Shown here one piece after another: positions 53,025-59,391 of a stretch of 59,391 bases of DNA; positions within the stretch are counted from its first letter, which is position 1; each line of letters opens with the position of its first letter. The notes beneath the pieces were generated by a model. It was not told where the DNA came from, searched no databases, and worked only from the letters and a program-made list of their open reading frames with translations. Location of the stretch: contig CAIVAT010000033.1 of NCBI GenBank assembly GCA_903903985.1, positions 1 through 59,391 on the forward strand. The letters run 5' to 3'. This DNA is from an uncultured Bacteroidales bacterium (GTDB lineage Bacteria; Bacteroidota; Bacteroidia; Bacteroidales; FEN-979). The position numbers and the translations under genes are program-made.

Positions 53025-53128
53025 TAACAGGGTAACAGGGTAACAAAGTAACAAAGTAACAAGGTGACAGGGTAACAGGGTAACAGGGTAACAGGGTAAC
53101 AGGGTAACAGGGTAACAGGGTAGCAAAG
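53025..53128. repeat. 8-bp tandem repeat array, 13 units
   Basis: The unit is TAACAGGG with variants TAACAAAG, TAACAAGG, TGACAGGG and TAGCAAAG; thirteen units run without gaps. Nine are perfect copies of TAACAGGG. The array lies between the two kinase genes, 13 bases before the start codon at 53011, so it would form most of the leader of that mRNA. Unit number may vary by slippage. Confidence 0.95.
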
Positions 53129-53131
53129 TTA
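53124..53131 (-). promoter_or_regulatory. Possible -7 box at the outer end of the repeat array
   Basis: On the minus strand the bases read TAACTTTG, matching TAnnTTTG. It overlaps the last, diverged repeat unit, so the array would be transcribed as the leader of the kinase gene at 50837-53011. Confidence 0.4.
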
Positions 53132-53144
53132 GAAAAATATGAAT

Positions 53145-56117
53145 TTAAACGATCCATTTACTTATTGTTTCCTCGAATACAACCATGTCGATGGGTTTCG
53201 AAATATATTCATCAAAACCATGCGCGAGAATATGTTCCCGGTCACCTTTCATTGCTTTTGCTGTTACCGCAATGACCGGGGTTTTCTCCAGGAATTCATG
53301 CTTCCTGATTTCATCGAAAATCTTGAAGCCATCCATCCCCGGAAGTGAGATATCCAGCAGGATCAGATCAGGATTCAGGCTCGCCGCCTTTGCGATACCG
53401 TCAACTCCGTCCTTCGTAATAACGATGTCATATTTTTCCTGAAGTATTACCTTCATGGTCATCCCATTGTCAGGATTATCTTCAATTATAAGGATTTTTC
53501 CACGTCCGTTTGTCTTTACGCGGGGTACAGGCAGTGTCTTGTTCACTTGGCCTGTACTTTCCTGTGGAAATAACATAGCCCTGACGATCGAAAGGAGTTG
53601 ATTTTTATTGATATCGCCTTTTTGAACAAGCTGATGGATATGGTTTTTTGTCAATCTTCCAAGATCCTCCGGCTTTAAGTACATGGCTGTCAATATTATA
53701 ACCGGAATCGTGGCTCCCTCGTGGGTTGCCCTCATCTGTTCAAGAACCTCGAACCCGTCCATCCCTGGCATCATCAGATCAAGGATGATGGCGTCCGGTA
53801 TTTTTACTTTTACTGCGGCAAGGGCTTCCAGGCCGTTACGGGCAATATCATCCTGATACCCCTGGTCTTTTAAGATCATTGTCAACTGTAGAATAGCCGA
53901 ATCACTGTCTTCAACAATCAGAATGTTTTTTTCAGATGCTTCAAATGTATCCAGTTCGGGAATTGATGATCCTGCCGGATACGCTGCGTGCAGAGCGGAT
54001 TCAGATGCCGGGCTCATGCCCTGGGAAGATGGTGTTTCCGGAAAAATCACTGTGAATGTCGATCCCAGGCCCGGTTCACTCATGACTTCCATCCTGGCAT
54101 TGAGTTTCCTGACTAATTTATCGACAATGGCAAGGCCAAGCCCTGTGCCACCGTATTGCCTGGAAGTAGTTCCATCCACCTGCCGGAATTCATCAAAAAT
54201 AAATGGCAGTTGGTCTTTGGGAATTCCGATGCCTGTATCTTTTACAGAAACAGAAACGGTCGACCCGGAATGCTGCGCAGATATTTCGACTGAACCGGTT
54301 GATGTGAATTTTATTGCATTCACAATAATATTCTGAAGGATCTGATGAACTTTGGGTCTGTCACTGATGATCACGGGAATTTCATTCCCGATTAAATTCT
54401 TCAGCTCAATATTTTTTTCCGAAACCAGGGTCTGAACTGAACCCTGAATATCATTTACAACATCCTGCAATGAAAATGAACTGGTTTGAACTTCCGTTTT
54501 TCCAGCTTCAATGCGAGACAAGTCAAGGATATCGTTGATCAATGTCAGCAGGTTTTTCCCATTCCTGCCTATGATTTCCAGGTAACCATACTCTTCATCC
54601 GGAATGCGATCTTTTAATCGCTTACCCAGCACACCCGACAAGGCAATCACCGAATTGAGGGGAGTCCTTAACTCGTGGCTCATACTCGACAAAAACTGGC
54701 TTTTCAGGCGATTCGCCTCATCAATCTGGTACTTCTGAATTTCAAGTTCGGTATTCTGTTCTATCAATTCATCCGTCTGGGCATGAAGTTCATTTGCCTG
54801 AAAGTTCAACTGTTCATTTTGTTTGTCAAGAGCGCCGGCATACTCCCTGATCCGCTCAAATCCCAGCATGGCAATGAGACTCATGTTCAGATTTTTTTCA
54901 GATTGCCTGATGATTTCCATGGCTTCAAAGGTATAGGCTTCAAGACTGGCGAGTGAGACCACTGCGATCACCTTATCGTAGTGCATGACAGGTATGGTGA
55001 TGACTTCTTTCGGTCTCAGCATTCCTGAAACAGTTGAATAAACAAAAACAGAATCGTCGGGGATACGGGTAACCTTTATAAGTTTTTTACCGAGAAGGAC
55101 TGCACCGAACTCACCTTCATTTGAGTCAGCAGAAAAAGATTTCAAGTTCTCCGCCACAAAACCACAGGAGAAATAGGGTTCAAAAAAGGAAGATTTTTCA
55201 TTCAGGAGATAGATGGCACCCAGGCTGGAATCCGTTTTCGACATCAGCATATCCAACACAGACCTGCAAAATGAGTTCATTTCCTCGTGCGACATCATGA
55301 CATCTGCTATTTCCAGGGTACTGTTCTTCACGTTTATATCAAACTGTACTGTTTCTGCCAGCCTGTTCATAGCGGCTGCGAGAACACCCAATTCATTGGT
55401 TGAATTGTATTGATTACGCGTCTTATACTGCCCATTCCCATAATGTTCGGCAAAATGGATCAGCGACCTGAGCGGAGTTGTAATTCCCACTAAAATAGCA
55501 GTGATGATGGCAAAAGACAAAATAAAAATGATGCCCATGATGACTAACAGTTGCAAGAATAACCGGTTTTTCCCTTTTTCCGCCGACCTGTAAAAATCAG
55601 TCGCACGGTCCATTGCGAACTGTTTCATGATGTTCATTTTGCTTATGATCGCCGCAACATGTTGTTCTCCAATGGTTTTATTACGTCTTACCGCTTCTTT
55701 CTGCTGCCCTGCCTGACATAACCGTATCGTTTCATCGCGGGATGGTTTCCATTCTTTGAAAGTGATCAATGCCGTATCAATTGTAGTCTTTTTACCCAGA
55801 TATGCAGCATAGACCGTGTCGAATAACCGGTAAACTTCTGATTCCCTAATATTAATGTCGAACACAGCCGCATTCAGTTCCTCCTGGTTTTCAGACAGTA
55901 CCACATTTTTCATGCTTCGCTGAATGCCCAGGATATTGGTTTCAATCTCCCTCACTGCCATGTTGACCTTGAACGGATGATTATAAAGATAATCGGTATT
56001 GTTCCAGATTATTCCCGAGTGCCAGAAAGCCAATCCTCCCAGAATCACTACCATGGACAGAATTGCACCGAAACCGAGCCACATCCTGGATTTGATATTT
56101 ACATTTTTGAATTGCAT
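53145..56117 (-). CDS. Membrane hybrid histidine kinase with four-helix sensor, HAMP, GAF and two receivers
   Basis: The 990-residue protein has a membrane segment near 15-33, a periplasmic helical domain of the CHASE3/four-helix-bundle type (about 35-185), a second membrane segment (about 190-212), HAMP, and a GAF domain (about 270-420). A coiled coil leads to HisKA with SSMSHELRTPLNS. The ATPase domain has DTGIGIP and YGGTGLGLAIV. Two receivers follow, with Asp in ILDLMMPGMDG and LLDISLPGMDG. The sensor part resembles chemoreceptors, and a CheR-type methyltransferase gene lies just upstream. No CheA, CheW or CheB is in view. Confidence 0.92.
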   Translation of the reverse strand: MQFKNVNIKSRMWLGFGAILSMVVILGGLAFWHSGIIWNNTDYLYNHPFKVNMAVREIETNILGIQRSMKNVVLSENQEELNAAVFDINIRESEVYRLFDTVYAAYLGKKTTIDTALITFKEWKPSRDETIRLCQAGQQKEAVRRNKTIGEQHVAAIISKMNIMKQFAMDRATDFYRSAEKGKNRLFLQLLVIMGIIFILSFAIITAILVGITTPLRSLIHFAEHYGNGQYKTRNQYNSTNELGVLAAAMNRLAETVQFDINVKNSTLEIADVMMSHEEMNSFCRSVLDMLMSKTDSSLGAIYLLNEKSSFFEPYFSCGFVAENLKSFSADSNEGEFGAVLLGKKLIKVTRIPDDSVFVYSTVSGMLRPKEVITIPVMHYDKVIAVVSLASLEAYTFEAMEIIRQSEKNLNMSLIAMLGFERIREYAGALDKQNEQLNFQANELHAQTDELIEQNTELEIQKYQIDEANRLKSQFLSSMSHELRTPLNSVIALSGVLGKRLKDRIPDEEYGYLEIIGRNGKNLLTLINDILDLSRIEAGKTEVQTSSFSLQDVVNDIQGSVQTLVSEKNIELKNLIGNEIPVIISDRPKVHQILQNIIVNAIKFTSTGSVEISAQHSGSTVSVSVKDTGIGIPKDQLPFIFDEFRQVDGTTSRQYGGTGLGLAIVDKLVRKLNARMEVMSEPGLGSTFTVIFPETPSSQGMSPASESALHAAYPAGSSIPELDTFEASEKNILIVEDSDSAILQLTMILKDQGYQDDIARNGLEALAAVKVKIPDAIILDLMMPGMDGFEVLEQMRATHEGATIPVIILTAMYLKPEDLGRLTKNHIHQLVQKGDINKNQLLSIVRAMLFPQESTGQVNKTLPVPRVKTNGRGKILIIEDNPDNGMTMKVILQEKYDIVITKDGVDGIAKAASLNPDLILLDISLPGMDGFKIFDEIRKHEFLEKTPVIAVTAKAMKGDREHILAHGFDEYISKPIDMVVFEETISKWIV

Positions 56118-56216
56118 GGTATTGGTCTTTAAAATTAATTTGGGTAATCAAAGCCCACCCTCAATCCCTTTGTAGTTTTGGGAAAATATGCTGGGGGCAT
56201 TGGTCCTGAATGCTCA

Positions 56217-57038
56217 TTAATTCCTGATATATATATTGCCAACAGGTAACAACAATCTAAATTTACCATATTTTTCAACAATCAACCGTTCCGACGCATC
56301 AACCAACAGGTACCCTCCTTTACCCAATGAATGGTAAAGTTTCTCCATGATCAGTTGTTGTATCTCATGGTTATAATATATCATCAGGTTGCAGCAACTT
56401 ACAAGATCGAAATCTGCGAAAATAGCTGAAGGTGGCGAAGTGTAATTAATATCAATGATGTCTCCTTCAGTAAAATCAACCTGGCTTCTGATCTTGTCAT
56501 TGACAATATATTCTGAATTTCTGATTTCAAAATATCTGTTTAAGTATGAAAGTCTCACATTTTCAACAGACTGTGAGCTATAGGTACTTTTTTTTGCTTT
56601 GGCTATTGCTGCCCCTGAAATGTCTGTACCAAAAACAATGACCGGTATCTGGCCTCCACTTTCATTGATCACATCATTTGCGATCATGGCGAATGAAAAT
56701 GCTTCAGGGCCATCTGAACATCCTACCGTCCATATTCTGAACGAAAAGGATTTGTTATTCTTCCTGATCCGGATCAGTTCAGGGAAGACAATTTCTTCCA
56801 GAAGCGCGACATCTATCCTGTTTCTGAAAAACACAGTATAGTTAATGAGTAAAGAGTCGGTCAGTAAATCCATCTCATCCTGGTTCCCGATCAAAAAACC
56901 TGTGTATCCTTCAAGGCTTGATGAAGCAGTTTCTTTCCATCTTCGTGCGATGGCTTTCTTCAGGAATGAGGCTGAATAAACGGAAAGATCCTTGCCATAT
57001 TTATTTTTGACTGAATCGATGAAGGACTGTATGATCAT
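56217..57038 (-). CDS. CheR-type protein-glutamate methyltransferase
   Basis: The enzyme would methylate glutamates of a receptor or kinase using SAM. The 273-residue product has the CheR N-terminal helices and the NYTVFFRN motif (about 68-75). The SAM-binding block GCSDGPEAFS replaces the usual GCSTGEEPYS, and FGTDIS and CCNLMIYYN follow in the expected order. It starts 9 bases after the propeller-PAS gene and is followed, after 99 bases, by the hybrid kinase with a chemoreceptor-like sensor. No methylesterase CheB is nearby, so an incomplete adaptation system is possible. Confidence 0.88.
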   Translation of the reverse strand: MIIQSFIDSVKNKYGKDLSVYSASFLKKAIARRWKETASSSLEGYTGFLIGNQDEMDLLTDSLLINYTVFFRNRIDVALLEEIVFPELIRIRKNNKSFSFRIWTVGCSDGPEAFSFAMIANDVINESGGQIPVIVFGTDISGAAIAKAKKSTYSSQSVENVRLSYLNRYFEIRNSEYIVNDKIRSQVDFTEGDIIDINYTSPPSAIFADFDLVSCCNLMIYYNHEIQQLIMEKLYHSLGKGGYLLVDASERLIVEKYGKFRLLLPVGNIYIRN

Positions 57039-57047
57039 TATACATAG

Positions 57048-59309
57048 TTATTCATGAACTTTATATTTATCCGGTTTCCCGGTGCTGGCCAGCAATTCAT
57101 TGATCTCATTTTTCAGTTCGATCATTTTCATTTCCCTGCCAATCATCAGGGTATTAAAGCGTTCCAGTTCAGCGACTTTCACCTTTAAAGCCTCTTCCGT
57201 GAGCTTTCGGTCGGTGATGTTCCTGGTAACGCCATGGATCCCCACCCACACTCCGTTTGCCCCAAAATATGGGGTCATGAGCAGCTCACCCCACTTGGTC
57301 CCGCCGTTTTTACAAAAATATTCCAGGCAAACGGTATAGCGGAATTCGGATAATGCCTCCGGCTGATCCAGCAGCCTGGGCTTTTCATTCCTGAAGATTT
57401 GTTTGACTGTTTCAGCAGAATCAGGAGCAAACCGGTCATCAATGGTTTGATGAAGATACTCATCAACACTAAATCCTGTGAAACTTTCGATGGATGGTGA
57501 TACAAAAAAACTATTCATGTCCAAATCCATCAACCAGACCACGTCTGTCATTTTATCGGCAATGAGTTTGTACAATTCCCGGCTTTCCTTTATTTCCTCC
57601 TCAATTTGCCTGCGGTTAGTAATATCATGGTATATAGATTGATACGATCCGTCGGGCAGTTTTTTCGTATGCATTTCAACCGGGATGAGGGTACCGTCCT
57701 CGCGGAGAATTTCCCTGTAATTGACTACTGTTTCACCTGCCTCAACCAGGTCATATCTCAAAGGAACTTTTTGAAGATGTTCTTCACTGAAAAGGCGCTC
57801 AACAGGCATACCAATCAGGTTATCCGCCTTTCTGTCAACGAGTTTCTGCATATGAGAATTTGCGTCTGTGATGATCCTGTCTTTCGAAACAACGAGGATT
57901 CCATCCACAGCAAATTCAACCGACTCCCTGTATTTCAACTCGCTGGAGTGCAAGGCGTGCAGGGTTTGTACCGTCTTTTTCTCACTGATTTTCCGTTCGG
58001 CAATTTCCTTTTCAAGATTCAAGTAATATTTTCGAAGAAGAATGATCTTAAAGACCCCAAAGATGATGGCAGCTAAACTCAAGATCAGGAGCCCATGAAA
58101 CCACCCGGTCAGATAATATGGCCTGGAAATCGTGATCAATCCCGAGGCTGATACTGCTGACCAATTGCCGGAACCATTCCTGGCCTGGACCCTGAGCCTG
58201 TAATCACCAGGTTTGAGCGAAGAATATTTAATTTTATCAAGGCCCGATTGATTCACATATTGCCATTTATGGTCGGAGCCTTCTAGTTTGTATCGGTAAT
58301 TAATAAAATCTTCATTGATAAACGACATGTACCTGAAATGAAAGAACAGGGTATTTGCATCAAATCCGATGCTGCAATTATCAGTAATTGAATGGAGTTT
58401 TTCTTTGCCGTCTTCAATATTCAGCAACCTTACAGGCTGCGGACCCGATTTAAGCCTTGAAAAACCGGGTAAAAAACACGAAAGCCCCATGTCGGTGCCG
58501 ATCCAAACACTTCCGTGAGTATCAACCATCCCGGCCGAACGGTTGGCCTCTCTTCCGGCAAGCCCGTTGGCAATGCTGTAGGTTTCAAAAGTATTTTTAC
58601 CATCCCATTTATAAACGCCATTGTGCGAGCCAAACCAGTAATTTTCATCATGGTCCTGGAAAATAAAGTAAACAGGATTGTCTATCCTGATCCCGTTTTT
58701 AATAAACTTATACATCCTCCCCTGCTCGATGATATATAGTCCGCTGGTTGTTCCGACAAATTCTTCCCCGGCCTTATTTTGATAATAACAATAAAAACTC
58801 TTCCTCCCGGGACCATCATCAGAGGGCACCTGGGTCACCCTGTTTCCTGAAATTTTATTAAAACCATAAATTCCAGGTCCCATGATATCACCATTCCTTG
58901 TTGAAAATAATTTCCTGACAGGGCCATTTATTTCATCGTTGTGCTCATAAGGAATTAATTGGTCATGGTCAAAATAATAAAGTTTCTGGCTGGTTCCGGC
59001 CCAGACTTTTCCTCTGGTGTCCTGGTGGATGGTGACCGCGAAAGATGTTGGGTTTACCTGGTACCATTTGATCTTCCTGCCGTCCATGAGCCTGCCAAAT
59101 CCCAGGCTGCTGGCGGCAAACCACACATTACCATGCGTATCCTGAATGATGTCCATCACCCTGGTCATGTTATCTTTCGCCGGTGAAAAGTCAATGCTCG
59201 TGAATTGATCATGGTCATAGAAGGTCAGTCCGTTATTGTGCCCGAACACCTGTAAGCGGTAATTACAAATGCAGGTTTTCGGTAAATAAGAATGCAAGTA
59301 AATCTGCAT
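57048..59309 (-). CDS. Propeller/Y_Y_Y sensor protein with two PAS domains and no kinase
   Basis: Residues about 1-300 hold repeats of the two-component regulator propeller type (such as GNVWFAA, GKVWAGT and SVWIGTDMGLSCF). A Y_Y_Y domain follows (about 320-395, with YRYKLEGSDHKWQY), then one membrane segment (about 400-425) and two PAS domains (about 450-570 and 575-700). The protein ends in a helix (MKMIELKNEINELL) without HisKA, ATPase or DNA-binding domain. Only about six or seven blades are present, where family members usually have about fourteen. The start lies inside a blade without a signal peptide, so the 5' end may be truncated. The frame has a stop shortly upstream. Confidence 0.85.
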   Translation of the reverse strand: MQIYLHSYLPKTCICNYRLQVFGHNNGLTFYDHDQFTSIDFSPAKDNMTRVMDIIQDTHGNVWFAASSLGFGRLMDGRKIKWYQVNPTSFAVTIHQDTRGKVWAGTSQKLYYFDHDQLIPYEHNDEINGPVRKLFSTRNGDIMGPGIYGFNKISGNRVTQVPSDDGPGRKSFYCYYQNKAGEEFVGTTSGLYIIEQGRMYKFIKNGIRIDNPVYFIFQDHDENYWFGSHNGVYKWDGKNTFETYSIANGLAGREANRSAGMVDTHGSVWIGTDMGLSCFLPGFSRLKSGPQPVRLLNIEDGKEKLHSITDNCSIGFDANTLFFHFRYMSFINEDFINYRYKLEGSDHKWQYVNQSGLDKIKYSSLKPGDYRLRVQARNGSGNWSAVSASGLITISRPYYLTGWFHGLLILSLAAIIFGVFKIILLRKYYLNLEKEIAERKISEKKTVQTLHALHSSELKYRESVEFAVDGILVVSKDRIITDANSHMQKLVDRKADNLIGMPVERLFSEEHLQKVPLRYDLVEAGETVVNYREILREDGTLIPVEMHTKKLPDGSYQSIYHDITNRRQIEEEIKESRELYKLIADKMTDVVWLMDLDMNSFFVSPSIESFTGFSVDEYLHQTIDDRFAPDSAETVKQIFRNEKPRLLDQPEALSEFRYTVCLEYFCKNGGTKWGELLMTPYFGANGVWVGIHGVTRNITDRKLTEEALKVKVAELERFNTLMIGREMKMIELKNEINELLASTGKPDKYKVHE

Positions 59310-59391
59310 CGTTAATTTCCGATTTGCAAAGAAACAAAATATTAAAGAACGTTATTTTCAAAGATCGTTTTTCTGTTTTCCAGCCGGTACG

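Noticed and set aside
53012..53062. N-terminal extension of the PAS kinase into the repeat array
   Set aside because: The added residues are just the translated repeat; the receiver domain begins normally at the ATG at 53011.
53025..53128. 8-bp array considered as a telomere-like or CRISPR sequence
   Set aside because: It is internal, has no spacers and is only 104 bases long; a simple tandem repeat explains it.

Overview
The window is a chromosomal stretch of a member of the Bacteroidota, probably an environmental, anaerobic or microaerobic relative of the Bacteroidales. Four things point there. Genes are preceded by the phylum's -7 promoter box TAnnTTTG, twice with a -33 TTTG exactly 20 bases upstream. 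The primary sigma factor is the short 286-residue form typical of the phylum. Two proteins end in type IX secretion (T9SS) C-terminal sorting domains. Heme uptake is of the HmuY/TonB-receptor type. No rRNA, tRNA, CRISPR array, intact transposon or prophage was seen.

Left part (1-9.7 kb): housekeeping genes pyrG, gap, L-serine dehydratase and a DEAD-box RNA helicase, then a decayed zone (6.5-7.8 kb) with a remnant of a surface-protein gene, a 39-codon ORF behind a textbook promoter and an internally deleted PEP-utilizing enzyme. A tyrosine phosphatase, a small lipoprotein and an OsmC-like protein follow. From 9.8 to 16.5 kb, all leftward, lie a GH53 endo-galactanase and a probable heme operon: a small exported protein, a T9SS-exported HmuY-like protein, a TonB-dependent receptor with heme-receptor motifs, and a HmuY-like lipoprotein. 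Then come rpoD and an HtrA protease that overlap by 4 bases, and an exported endonuclease/exonuclease/phosphatase.

Middle (20.5-42.4 kb): an AmmeMemoRadiSam-type cluster (radical SAM enzyme, a multi-pass protein with a spermidine-synthase-like domain, and a MEMO-AMMECR1 fusion). All three appear to be directed out of the cytoplasm, which is the most unusual signal in the window. Next are an AddB-like nuclease and an AddA-like helicase-nuclease, separated by a seven-repeat surface protein and an amino-sugar recycling pair (MurU-like nucleotidyltransferase and an AmgK-like kinase fused to a RapZ C-terminal domain). A T9SS cargo protein and TamB follow, with tsaD divergent.

Right part (43.6-59.3 kb): a KimA-like potassium transporter with a short KdpD-like kinase and KdpE-like regulator, a lipoprotein of unknown function, and a 10-kb leftward signalling cluster. 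That cluster holds a propeller-PAS protein without a kinase, a CheR-type methyltransferase, two large hybrid kinases, a lone receiver and, at its end, a flavodiiron protein. Short intergenic repeats of several families are scattered between genes: an 8-bp tandem array, long hairpins, GTGAC-rich repeats at gene ends, and a palindrome inside the heme receptor gene.
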